A DNA stretch of 64,000 nucleotides from positions 1 through 64,000 of the forward strand of contig NZ_WTEY01000008.1 of the NCBI RefSeq assembly GCF_009795805.1, read 5' to 3'. Below are positions 1 through 7,915 of this stretch, piece by piece. The notes below the pieces were generated by a model, which had not been told where the DNA came from, did no database searches, and saw nothing but the letters and a program-made list of their open reading frames with translations. Source of the DNA: Gilliamella sp. Pra-s52 (lineage in GTDB: Bacteria; Pseudomonadota; Gammaproteobacteria; Enterobacterales; Orbaceae). Both the position numbers and the translations under genes were made by a program. Position 1 is the first letter of the stretch. Each line of letters begins with the position of its first letter.

Positions 1-212
1 CCATTCCGCCGTATTTTTCCCGCCATTTATAGAAAGTTGAATTACCCATGCCCTATTTACGGCACAGTTCTTTAACCGGAATACCGCTTCAGCTTCTTTT
101 AAAATAGCGACGATTTGATGTTCAGTCATTTTTTTTCATAATTAAATCCCCTTTTCTTTTATCATAGAGAATTTTCTACTTTTTTGCTGTACTATTTTAG
201 GGGATAGTTACA
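1..212 (-). mobile_element. IS3-family element, terminal fragment (continues off the left edge)
   Basis: Read on the minus strand, the end begins TGTAACTATCCCC at 212 and is followed by a short leader and the start of an OrfA-type helix-turn-helix transposase subunit near 129. Stitched across frames, the peptide contains VAILKEAEA, then GIPVKELCRK, a TAG stop, and GMGNSTFYKWREKYGGM. This is the typical IS3 OrfA pattern, but it is broken by a one-base frameshift around codon 15 and by the in-frame stop, so the copy looks dead. The outer end interrupts the IS481-type transposase gene immediately to the right. Only about 210 bp lie in the window, so the rest of the element cannot be judged. Confidence 0.75.
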
Positions 213-647
213 CTTGATATTTACGTCCATTATCGGAATAAATACATGTAATAGTATAAGGACACTGTGCTAACACATCGTTTAGTAAAAATTGTGCCGA
301 GCAAAATTGGGATTTATCAGGATAAATACCGGCATAAAGCTCACGTGAAAAATCATCAAAGCCAACAAATAAATATTCTCTCGTTTGCTGTTTTGTTTCA
401 TTTTTAAGTAAAGATAAACGTTTGGTATCAACGTGTCGCATTTCACCCGGATAGGTTTTGTTATCGCATTTAGCTTGCCGTCTTAATTTATCTTCAATCG
501 GGCTTTCTTTAGTATGTTATAAATGGTAGGACGACTGACCATAAAGTGTTTTGCCAAATCAGTGACCGTTATTTTTTCTTTATGATATAAGCGCCATATC
601 TCTTGTCTGTGATAAGGCGTTAGTTTTGTTTTTTTATGTATATTCAT
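208..647 (-). pseudogene. IS481-family transposase, frameshifted and truncated
   Basis: An ATG at 647 opens a 54-codon helix-turn-helix segment (KLTPYHRQEIWRLYHKEK, then VTDLAKHFMVSRPTIYNIL) that stops at 483. The integrase-core part is in another frame and runs through EMRHVDTKRL and YLFVGFDDFSRELYAGIYP to IYSDNGRKYQ. These are hallmarks of IS481 transposases, including the FDDFSR segment around a catalytic Asp. A frameshift near position 490-500 separates the two parts. The protein ends at 208 because IS3-type DNA begins at about 212, so the last third with the catalytic Glu is missing. The gene cannot make an active enzyme. Confidence 0.85.
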
Positions 648-680
648 TACAGTAGTTTCTCAAATTACTGTAAACAACAC
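648..680 (-). repeat. Probable outer end of the IS481-type element
   Basis: Just upstream of the broken transposase, the minus strand reads TGTTTACAGTAATTTGAGA and then ACTACTGTA directly before the ATG. A TGT-starting tip this close to the transposase start is normal for IS481 elements. The other end has been lost to the IS3-type insertion or lies outside the window, so the exact boundary, somewhere around 676-679, is an estimate. Confidence 0.5.
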
Positions 681-688
681 GAGGAATT

Positions 689-1078
689 TCTACAAATAAT
701 CATTTTAAGTACTTTTTTATCGATGATTGTAGTTTGTATTCCTCCCTATTCCAAAATACAACGTTATCAAGAAGAATTTGATGAAATTTGGTTTGAATCG
801 TTTAGATGATAACTTAAAGGTAGTTTTTGTGGGGAAGTGATTTGAGTTGTTGTGTGAATAGTATTTTATTGGGCACGGTTATTTGAATTTTGGGATTGGA
901 AAAGTTACTTTAATGAGCATCAGCTTTATAAAGTCATTGTTGTGATACTCCAAAATAAAAGGAGGAACCAATAATAAATTTCACCCTAGGTGAAAATTCA
1001 CCAAAGGGTGTAAAAAAGATGTGATGTTATATCAAGTTTTTACTGAAACATAGGGATTACCTGAAATTTTTAACAAAA
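689..1078. other. Gene-poor stretch between IS debris and the permease gene
   Basis: No convincing gene is present. Positions 724-810 on the plus strand encode a short open stretch reading IPPYSKIQRYQEEFDEIWF before a stop. It looks like the carboxy end of a degraded gene, but I cannot name the family. At 980-994 there is a palindrome, TTCACC-cta-GGTGAA, followed at once by a related TTCACCAAAGGGTG. It could be a transcription-factor site or a weak 3' hairpin for the minus-strand operon ending at 1079. Confidence 0.4.
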
Positions 1079-2236
1079 TTAGTTTTTTGCTGTCTTTTTT
1101 GTTCGTTCAACAAATATCATTACAACAAAAGCAATGACCGTTAAGTAGATAATGAAAGCGCCATAAGTAGCAAACATATCAATCAATGAACGTCCTCGCA
1201 TAGCAAAATCTCGGAAGAAGCGAAATAACCAAACTAATGGGAATGCATGGCTAACGTAATATGTCCATATCGGCATAATACCTACTGCCATTGTTGAACC
1301 GCCCATGATAAACCCCGGTGGAACTAAAAAAATCATTCTGCTAGCTCCTTCGCCTGGGTTATTGGTTGTCCAAGAAAGTAAAAATCCTAACCAACCAAAT
1401 GCCAGTCCTGTCATAAATACACTTGGCAAAAATGCAAAATAATTACCATCAAAGCGTAATTGTCCGAATATGACCAGTACGGCCGTAATGAGGGTTAATG
1501 CGGTAGTATAAAATAGTGCATAAGGAACTGTTCTTGCTAATAATGAAACAAATCCTCTTTCTATTGCGGTTTGCCACATGCCAGTGACTTTTAAGCGCCC
1601 AACTATCATTAATGAGGTTAACCCATAAGTCAGTGATGAGAAAAAGTAAACGAAATAGATAATTGTCGATATGGTTGAGGAGCTTGCTGGGTTAAACATG
1701 TAGCGTGTTTTAAGCTGCATTGGTGATAAAGTTGCTTCGATACCATCATGACCAAGCCCTAATGTGGAGACTTTACCAATACTGAGTTCGGCACCTAATT
1801 CAGGAATGTACTCATTTAAGCTTTGTAATACCTTGGCATTTTGTGCGTCATTAGTATCATCAGCAAAATAACCTAAGCGAACGGTTTTGTCGCCTTTTTT
1901 TAAGCTTTTTTCTAAACCTTTGGGAATATATAAAACACCTAAATTACGGTCGTGGGACACTAAAGTGATTGGGTTTACGGGTGCTCGGATCACTTCTGTC
2001 ACTTCAATATAAGGCGATGTGTTAACTTTGCTAATTAATTCAGTCGAATAATGAGAGCCATCAAGATCAATAACTGCAATTTTTCCTTCAAAAACAGCGC
2101 CGTGGCTTAATACAATTGAAAATATGAGCGAGACAATAGCCGCTAAGCCAATCGAGACTTTATAATAAGGAATAAAGTGACCTGACAGCATGGCGTCGAG
2201 TTCTTCAAGAATGGATTTAATGATGTTTTGCATCAT
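1079..2236 (-). CDS. ABC-2 type transporter permease (YhhJ/YbhR-like)
   Basis: This 385-residue protein has one amino-terminal membrane helix (about residues 26-46), a soluble extracytoplasmic domain of about 130 residues, and a carboxy-terminal cluster of about five helices (residues 185-380). This is the plan of ABC-2 permeases that work with HlyD-type adaptors in drug or lipid export. Its ATG overlaps the stop of the upstream HlyD-like gene by four bases (ATGA), implying translational coupling. No ATP-binding subunit is encoded beside it, so it must borrow one from elsewhere, or the operon has lost it. The substrate is unknown. The family call is firm; the role in efflux is inferred from the partner gene and the MarR-type regulator. 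Confidence 0.8.
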   Translation of the reverse strand: MMQNIIKSILEELDAMLSGHFIPYYKVSIGLAAIVSLIFSIVLSHGAVFEGKIAVIDLDGSHYSTELISKVNTSPYIEVTEVIRAPVNPITLVSHDRNLGVLYIPKGLEKSLKKGDKTVRLGYFADDTNDAQNAKVLQSLNEYIPELGAELSIGKVSTLGLGHDGIEATLSPMQLKTRYMFNPASSSTISTIIYFVYFFSSLTYGLTSLMIVGRLKVTGMWQTAIERGFVSLLARTVPYALFYTTALTLITAVLVIFGQLRFDGNYFAFLPSVFMTGLAFGWLGFLLSWTTNNPGEGASRMIFLVPPGFIMGGSTMAVGIMPIWTYYVSHAFPLVWLFRFFRDFAMRGRSLIDMFATYGAFIIYLTVIAFVVMIFVERTKKTAKN

Positions 2237-3384
2237 TTTTCAACCTCAAGTGTCATGCCTGTTAATAGTTTTGGGATTGGTTCGATATAAATTCTGACTT
2301 GATAAGAGGTTAAATCAGCTTGTCCTCGTTCTCGTGTCATTCGTAAATCAGCAAAAGATGGTGCTGCTGTGGCAAAACGGACTTTTCCTTTTACTTCTTT
2401 ATTAAGCGCAATCACATTCGCTGTAACAGTTGTGTCTGGTTGGTAATCATTAACCATTTTTTCATTTACATAAATGTCGATATATTTGCGTTCGGTTTCT
2501 AATAATACGGCTGGTGCACCATTGGGTACCATTTCACCATCTTCGAACAGGAGTTTTAATACTTTGCCATCTTCAGGCGCTTTTAATGTTAACCGTTCGT
2601 TATTGAGTTGTAATTGTTTTAATTCGGCTTCGCCTTGTGCAAGTTGTGCTTGTATTTGAGCAAGTTGATTTTTGCGGTTTTCGAGTTTTTGCCGTGCAAT
2701 AGTGATAGATTGTATTGTCATGCCTGTTGCATTTTTTGTTTGCCTAAATTGGCTAATTTGCTCAGGTGTTGCGCCAATCATTAAAGTCGATAATTGACTT
2801 TCGATTTGAACAACTAGCATTTTGGCGGCAGTAAAGGCATGACGGGCGTTATCTAGTTGCGATTGAGAATTGCCACCTGTTTTGCGTAATTGTGTTTGGC
2901 GGTCAAATTCAATGTTAGCTAAATATTGAGCAGATTTTGCGGCTTCTAAATTGGCTTGCATTTCTTCAATCTTGCGCCAAGTTGATAATTCTGAAAGGTT
3001 AGTTTCATTCTCTGTAATTTTGATAGCAGTTTGTTCTTGATTAACGGCTGCTTTTTGACTATCAACAAGTGCTTGCATGCGATCGATAGCTAGCTTAGTA
3101 TCAGTATCTTCTAACTGCATAAGTGGATCACCTTTTTTTACCATTTGTGATTCTTGCACAAATCGTTTGGTGACTTTTCCGCCGACATTTTGAAAGGCAA
3201 TATTAATTTCATCAGCGGTTAATACTCCAGATTTGATGCTTTTAGCAACTGTTACGGCATCATTTCTTGAACCAAGGAAAATTAAGAATGATCCAAAAAC
3301 TAAAAGGAGCAAAAAGATAAGTGGGATTTTGATGTTTTTTTTCATCTCTACATTTTTCATATTCATAGATAGCTTATTTTCCAT
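2233..3384 (-). CDS. HlyD-family membrane-fusion (periplasmic adaptor) protein
   Basis: This 383-residue protein has a short cytoplasmic tail, one membrane helix (about residues 20-40), a split biotinyl-lipoyl-like half (KKGDPLMQLEDTDTKL), a long Gln/Ala-rich coiled-coil hairpin (about residues 90-265), the second lipoyl half (LKAPEDGKVLKL) and a beta-barrel tail. Such adaptors connect an inner-membrane exporter to an outer-membrane channel. It sits between a MarR-type regulator and an ABC-2 permease on the same strand and overlaps the permease start. No TolC-like gene is nearby. The TTAGTC-type operator just upstream of its start suggests direct control by the MarR-type protein. Confidence 0.88.
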   Translation of the reverse strand: MENKLSMNMKNVEMKKNIKIPLIFLLLLVFGSFLIFLGSRNDAVTVAKSIKSGVLTADEINIAFQNVGGKVTKRFVQESQMVKKGDPLMQLEDTDTKLAIDRMQALVDSQKAAVNQEQTAIKITENETNLSELSTWRKIEEMQANLEAAKSAQYLANIEFDRQTQLRKTGGNSQSQLDNARHAFTAAKMLVVQIESQLSTLMIGATPEQISQFRQTKNATGMTIQSITIARQKLENRKNQLAQIQAQLAQGEAELKQLQLNNERLTLKAPEDGKVLKLLFEDGEMVPNGAPAVLLETERKYIDIYVNEKMVNDYQPDTTVTANVIALNKEVKGKVRFATAAPSFADLRMTRERGQADLTSYQVRIYIEPIPKLLTGMTLEVEK

Positions 3385-3388
3385 TTAT

Positions 3389-3400
3389 TTAGTCAGCTAA
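3389..3400. promoter_or_regulatory. SlyA/MarR-like operator upstream of the HlyD gene
   Basis: TTAGTCAGCTAA is an inverted repeat with TTAG and CTAA arms, followed by TTAT. It lies five bases upstream of the HlyD-type start codon at 3384 and matches the site at 3958-3969 in 11 of 12 bases. It resembles the known SlyA consensus TTAGCAAGCTAA, which supports binding by the adjacent MarR/SlyA-type protein. Confidence 0.6.
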
Positions 3401-3440
3401 TTATTTAAATAAAAAATAACCGTTAAGTCTTTTAAGATGG

Positions 3441-3938
3441 CTATTTTCGTAATAATTTTCGTAACATTAATATTAAGGATTCTTGTTCTTGCGAATCTAG
3501 TACCTGCGCAAAAGCGCGGATTGCTTTTAGGTGATTGGGTAATGCATCTTGAATTAGTCTTTCACCCGCATTTGTTAATGCGATTAGGCGTGAACGACCG
3601 TCATCATCATTTTTTGACATTGAAATTAATGGTTCAGATGCCGATAACATTCTTTTAACCATAACAGATACCGTAGCGGGTGTAACACCTATACGCAGTG
3701 CTAAATCGCTAGCGCAAGTTTCACCCTCTGAAAACAATGACATCAGTAAGGCAAACTTACCTTCAGACACACCATAATCTTTATCTAATTGTGCGTAAAT
3801 ATTAGAACGAATTAAATCGGCCGTTGTGATTAAACTTAATACCAGATCAACACCCGATACCTCAACAATATCATCGTTAAATCTTTGTGCTCGTGCTAAG
3901 GTTTCACGAGAAGGCAGTATTCTTGAATTATAATTCAA
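3441..3938 (-). CDS. MarR/SlyA-family transcriptional regulator
   Basis: This 165-residue protein has the winged-helix MarR fold: a helical dimerisation amino end, recognition-helix region (ASDLALRIGVTPATVSVMVKRM, split here as ASDLALRIGV and TPATVSVMVKRM), the wing with DDDGRSRLIALTNAGERL, and a carboxy-terminal helix. MarR proteins usually repress a linked efflux operon and release DNA on binding a small phenolic or drug-like ligand. The start is TTG at 3938, because the codon two positions upstream is TGA and the nearby ATG is out of frame; GAG at 3948-3950 can serve as the ribosome site. Two near-identical operators flank the gene, suggesting autoregulation plus control of the exporter genes. 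Confidence 0.88.
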   Translation of the reverse strand: MNYNSRILPSRETLARAQRFNDDIVEVSGVDLVLSLITTADLIRSNIYAQLDKDYGVSEGKFALLMSLFSEGETCASDLALRIGVTPATVSVMVKRMLSASEPLISMSKNDDDGRSRLIALTNAGERLIQDALPNHLKAIRAFAQVLDSQEQESLILMLRKLLRK

Positions 3939-3957
3939 TTGTCATTACTCAATTTAG

Positions 3958-3969
3958 TTAGTCGGCTAA
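3958..3969. promoter_or_regulatory. SlyA/MarR-like operator upstream of the MarR gene
   Basis: TTAGTCGGCTAA followed by TTAT lies about 20 bases upstream of the TTG start of the MarR-family gene. It differs from the site before the HlyD gene (3389-3400) at one position. Two copies of a 16-base motif in front of the two transcription units of one locus are unlikely by chance and fit a local autoregulated circuit. Confidence 0.6.
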
Positions 3970-4117
3970 TTATATAAATTTAATAATACTTGGCAAGTTT
4001 TTTAGTTTTTTATGGAGGAGTTAAGTAATTTAGTAGGATATTTTTATCAATATTGTCCATTTTTAGTTATTGTTAAGTAAGCGTAATTCATGGGATATTT
4101 TTTTAAATTATTATTCT

Positions 4118-4133
4118 TACCACTAAAGTGGTA
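4118..4133. promoter_or_regulatory. NarL 7-2-7 heptamer palindrome upstream of nirB
   Basis: TACCACT-AA-AGTGGTA is a perfect inverted repeat with the 7-2-7 spacing that NarL and NarP bind, and each half fits the published heptamer pattern TACYYMT. It lies 94 bases upstream of the nirB start, and a TATAAT at 4149-4154 makes a plausible -10 element. The site would then be centred near -36 to -41, an activator position. A NarX-NarL pair is encoded 6 kb away at 10.7-13.2 kb. I did not see a convincing FNR site. Confidence 0.75.
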
Positions 4134-4148
4134 ATCCTTGAGGGTAGT

Positions 4149-4154
4149 TATAAT
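4149..4154 (+). promoter_or_regulatory. Candidate -10 element of the nirB promoter
   Basis: TATAAT occurs 73 bases upstream of the chosen nirB ATG and 15 bases after the NarL palindrome. No good -35 hexamer is seen at the right distance, as expected for a promoter that needs an activator in that place. Confidence 0.5.
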
Positions 4155-4226
4155 CTGTACAAAGTTTCATACAATGTTATCAAAATAAAATTAAATCATT
4201 AAATTAAAATAAAATTGGAGTTTTGT

Positions 4227-6755
4227 ATGAGTAAAACCAATCTCGTTATTATTGGTAATGGGATGGTTGGGCATCGTTTTGTTGAAGAATTAATCGATAA
4301 AGCACAGCCTAATCAGTTTAATATTACTATATTTTGTGAAGAACCACGACTTGCCTATGATCGGGTGCACCTTTCTTCTTATTTTTCTGGCCACACAGCA
4401 GAAGCGCTTTCTTTAGTTCGTGAAGGTTTATACGAAGAGAATAATATTAAAGTCTTACTTAATGAACGGGCTATTTTAATTAATCGTCAGCGTAAGGAGA
4501 TTCACTCTCAACAAGGGCGAATTGTTGCTTATGATAAATTAATTATTGCGACAGGCTCTTATCCTTGGGTTCCACCGATTAAAGGCGCTGATGGTTCGGA
4601 TTGTTTTGTTTATCGTACGATTGAAGATCTTGATGCTATTCAGGAATGTGCAACTCGCAGTAAAAAAGGTGCTGTTGTAGGTGGTGGATTATTAGGGCTT
4701 GAAGCGGCTGGTGCGTTGAAAAACTTAGGTATGCAAACGCATGTGGTTGAATTTGCTCCAGTGCTTATGGCAGAACAGCTTGATGCTATGGGTGGAGAGC
4801 AATTACGCCGAAAAATCGAAGAGATGGGCGTTGGTGTCCACACCAGTAAGAATACTCAAGAAATTATTCATAGCCCTGATGGTAAAATCATGCAATTTGC
4901 AGATGGTTCAACACTTGAAGTTGATTTTATTGTTTTTTCGACAGGGATTCGGGCAAACGATAAATTAGCGCAAGAATGTGAGCTGGAAATTGGATCTCGT
5001 GGCGGAATTGTGATTAATGATTATTGTCAAACATCCGATCCCGATATTTATGCTATAGGTGAATGTGCTTGTTGGCAAAACAAGGTTTTTGGTTTAGTTG
5101 CACCTGGCTATAAAATGGCTCAGATTGCATTAGCTCATTTAATGGGTGAATCTGCTAAATTTGAAGGTGCAGATATGAGTGCTAAATTGAAACTGATGGG
5201 TGTAGATGTTGGAAGTATTGGTGATGCCAAAGCAAAAACAATTGGTAGCCGTAGTTATGTTTATTCAGATGAAATCGCATCAGTTTATAAGAAGTTAGTT
5301 GTTTCTAACGACAATAAAAAGCTTTTAGGTGCAGTATTAGTTGGCGACACATCAGATTATAGCAATTTACTACAATTAATGCTTAATGATATGGAGCTAC
5401 CCGAACATCCAGACACGTTAATACTGCCAGCACATGCAGGTGCAAAACCAACGATGGGCGTTGATGCGCTTCCTGATTCTGCTCAAATTTGTTCATGTTT
5501 TGATGTGACAAAAGAAAAAATTATTCATGCCATTAATGCCGGTTGCCATACCGTTGCCGCAATAAAAGCTGAAACGAAAGCAGGAACAGGGTGTGGTGGT
5601 TGTATTCCATTAGTTACCCAAATTCTGAACTTGGAGTTAGCTAAGCAAGGGATCGAAGTTAGCAACGCATTATGTAAACATTTTAAATATTCTCGTCAAG
5701 AATTGTATCATTTAATCCGTGTTGAGGGCTTAACGTCCTTTGAGCAAGTGATTAAAAAACATGGACAAGGTTATGGCTGTGAAGTTTGTAAGCCAACAGT
5801 TGGTTCGTTATTAGCATCATGCTGGAATGATTATATTCTTAAAGATAATTTAATTCCTTTGCAAGATAGTAATGATATTTTCTTAGGCAATATACAAAAA
5901 AATGGGACTTATTCGGTAATTCCACGCAGTGCAGGTGGTGAAATCACGCCAGAAGGATTAATTGCTGTTGGTCAAATAGCTAAAAAATATAATCTTTATT
6001 CTAAAATTACTGGCTCACAACGTATTGGTTTATTTGGTGCACAAAAAGATGATCTTCCTGCTATTTGGAAGGAACTTATTGATGCTGGTTTCGAGAGCGG
6101 TTATGCTTATGCCAAAGCATTACGAATGGCAAAAACTTGTGTTGGTAATACTTGGTGTCGATTTGGTGTCGGCGATAGTGTTGGTTTGGGTGTTGAGCTT
6201 GAAAATCGCTATAAAGGTATTCGTGCACCACATAAATTTAAGCTAGGTGTATCGGGTTGTACGCGTGAATGTGCTGAGGCTCAAGGTAAAGATATTGGTG
6301 TTATTGCCACAGAAAAAGGTTGGAACCTTTACGTTTGTGGTAATGGGGGTATGAAACCTCGTCACGCCGATTTACTTGCTGCTGATCTTGATAAAAATAC
6401 ACTTATTCAATATATAGATCGTTTCCTTATGTTTTACATTCGTACAGCCGATAAGTTACAACGCACATCGGTTTGGCTTGAAAATCTTGAAGGCGGCATT
6501 GATTATTTACGCAGTATTATTATTGACGATAAACTCGGCATTAATGCAGAACTAGAAAATGAAATGGCACGGTTACGCAAATTAATGGTATGCGAATGGA
6601 AAAAAACTGTTGAAAATCCTGAAAACAAAAGTCGGTTTGCTCATTTTATTAACAGTAGCAATCGTGATGATAATGTCCAAATTGTACCTGAGCGTGATCA
6701 ACATCGCCCAGCTACCGCAGAAGAACGAAAAGTAATGTATAGGGGGATAATATGA
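4227..6755 (+). CDS. nirB: NADH-dependent nitrite reductase, large subunit
   Basis: NirB carries out the six-electron reduction of nitrite to ammonia in the cytoplasm with NADH. The 842-residue protein shows the expected order: FAD/NAD-binding oxidoreductase fold (VIIGNGMVGHRF near the start, GAVVGGGLLGLEAAG near 150), a BFD-type [2Fe-2S] region (CSCFDV near 423 and GTGCGGC near 458), and the siroheme/4Fe-4S reductase half with GCTRECAEA and CGNGG near 680-710. I chose ATG 4227, preceded by TTGGAG, rather than an in-frame TTG at 4215 that lies inside that ribosome site. It overlaps nirD by four bases. Length and motifs are normal. Confidence 0.96.
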   Translation: MSKTNLVIIGNGMVGHRFVEELIDKAQPNQFNITIFCEEPRLAYDRVHLSSYFSGHTAEALSLVREGLYEENNIKVLLNERAILINRQRKEIHSQQGRIVAYDKLIIATGSYPWVPPIKGADGSDCFVYRTIEDLDAIQECATRSKKGAVVGGGLLGLEAAGALKNLGMQTHVVEFAPVLMAEQLDAMGGEQLRRKIEEMGVGVHTSKNTQEIIHSPDGKIMQFADGSTLEVDFIVFSTGIRANDKLAQECELEIGSRGGIVINDYCQTSDPDIYAIGECACWQNKVFGLVAPGYKMAQIALAHLMGESAKFEGADMSAKLKLMGVDVGSIGDAKAKTIGSRSYVYSDEIASVYKKLVVSNDNKKLLGAVLVGDTSDYSNLLQLMLNDMELPEHPDTLILPAHAGAKPTMGVDALPDSAQICSCFDVTKEKIIHAINAGCHTVAAIKAETKAGTGCGGCIPLVTQILNLELAKQGIEVSNALCKHFKYSRQELYHLIRVEGLTSFEQVIKKHGQGYGCEVCKPTVGSLLASCWNDYILKDNLIPLQDSNDIFLGNIQKNGTYSVIPRSAGGEITPEGLIAVGQIAKKYNLYSKITGSQRIGLFGAQKDDLPAIWKELIDAGFESGYAYAKALRMAKTCVGNTWCRFGVGDSVGLGVELENRYKGIRAPHKFKLGVSGCTRECAEAQGKDIGVIATEKGWNLYVCGNGGMKPRHADLLAADLDKNTLIQYIDRFLMFYIRTADKLQRTSVWLENLEGGIDYLRSIIIDDKLGINAELENEMARLRKLMVCEWKKTVENPENKSRFAHFINSSNRDDNVQIVPERDQHRPATAEERKVMYRGII

Positions 6756-7084
6756 GTCAATGGATAACAGTTTGTAAGCTTGATGACATTTTACCTGGCA
6801 CAGGTGTTTGTGCTTTAGTTGGTAATGATCATGTGGCTATTTTTCGTCCTTATAATAATACTGAAATTTATGCAATTAGTAATATTGATCCGTTTGCTAA
6901 GGCAAGTGTTTTATCTCGTGGCATTATTGCAGAACATGAAAATGAGTTATGGGTGGCAAGTCCTCTAAAAAAACAACGTTTTCGCTTAAAAGATGGTTAT
7001 TGTCTGGATGATGAGCAATATTCTGTCACTCATTATGATGTAAACGTTAGTGAAGATGGTACAGTGCAAGTAAGAGCACAATGA
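6752..7084 (+). CDS. nirD: Nitrite reductase small subunit
   Basis: NirD is the small partner of NirB in the cytoplasmic NADH nitrite reductase. The 110-residue protein has the Rieske-like beta fold of the family (DDILPGTGVCALVGNDHVAIF; quoted here as DDILPGTGVCALV and NDHVAIF) but lacks the Cys-His pairs that would hold a cluster, as is usual for NirD. The start overlaps the nirB stop (ATGA), so the two subunits are translationally coupled. Confidence 0.95.
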   Translation: MSQWITVCKLDDILPGTGVCALVGNDHVAIFRPYNNTEIYAISNIDPFAKASVLSRGIIAEHENELWVASPLKKQRFRLKDGYCLDDEQYSVTHYDVNVSEDGTVQVRAQ

Positions 7085-7110
7085 CTATATTTTAAAAAGG
7101 ATAAATATCT

Positions 7111-7878
7111 ATGTATACCGATACGGTTAATAAATGTGCAGCAAATGCTGCGCGTATTGTTAGTTTGGCAAAAAATAACTCTTTTGGTTTTTGGTTAAGC
7201 TCTGCTATGGCTGGCGCTTATGTAGGACTAGGAATTATTTTAATTTTTACTTTAGGAAACCTTGTTGATCCATCAATAAGACCTTTACTTATGGGGGCAA
7301 CGTTTGGCATTGCTTTAACGTTGGTTGTAATTGCAGGTTCTGAGTTATTTACAGGGCATACCATGTTTTTAACTCTAGGAGTAAAATGTAAAAAAATTAC
7401 TCATACCCAAATGTGGACAGTATTGCCGCAAACATGGTTAGGAAATTTATTAGGTTCAATTTTTGTTGCTGCATTGTATTTTTATGCTGCAACACCTCTA
7501 TTATCAACTGATACTAGTTTGGTTCATGCAGCAGCTTTGGCAAAAACGTCTGCTTCAGCTTCAGCATTATTTTTTAGGGGTATTTTATGTAACTGGTTAG
7601 TTTGTTTAGCGATTTGGATGGCTAATCGAGTTGAAGGTTCTGCAAAGTTTATCGCTATTTGGTGGTGTTTGTTAGCATTTATTGCTTGTGGTTATGAACA
7701 CTCCGTTGCGAACATGACACTTTTTTCACTTTCTTGGTTTGGTCACCATAGTGATGCTTTTACATTAGCTGGAATTGGCCATAATTTACTTTGGGTCTCG
7801 TTGGGTAATATTGTTTCTGGTGCCATTTTTATGGGATTAGGATATTGGTATGCTACACCTAAAGCTGAGAGACCATAA
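7111..7878 (+). CDS. nirC: Formate/nitrite-family channel (nitrite transporter)
   Basis: NirC moves nitrite across the inner membrane. The 255-residue protein has the six-helix FNT fold with characteristic stretches: AMAGAYVGLGIIL in helix 1, GSELFTGHTMF around residues 87-97, and CNWLVCLAIWMA around residues 156-167. The GYEHSVANM motif follows near residue 191. It lies 27 bases after nirD and before cysG, so the operon pairs nitrite uptake with its reduction. The FocA paralogue has a similar fold, but the nir context settles the call. Confidence 0.92.
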   Translation: MYTDTVNKCAANAARIVSLAKNNSFGFWLSSAMAGAYVGLGIILIFTLGNLVDPSIRPLLMGATFGIALTLVVIAGSELFTGHTMFLTLGVKCKKITHTQMWTVLPQTWLGNLLGSIFVAALYFYAATPLLSTDTSLVHAAALAKTSASASALFFRGILCNWLVCLAIWMANRVEGSAKFIAIWWCLLAFIACGYEHSVANMTLFSLSWFGHHSDAFTLAGIGHNLLWVSLGNIVSGAIFMGLGYWYATPKAERP

Positions 7879-7915
7879 TTTTGGTATAATTATGAATGAT
7901 AAGTATTGAGGCTTT

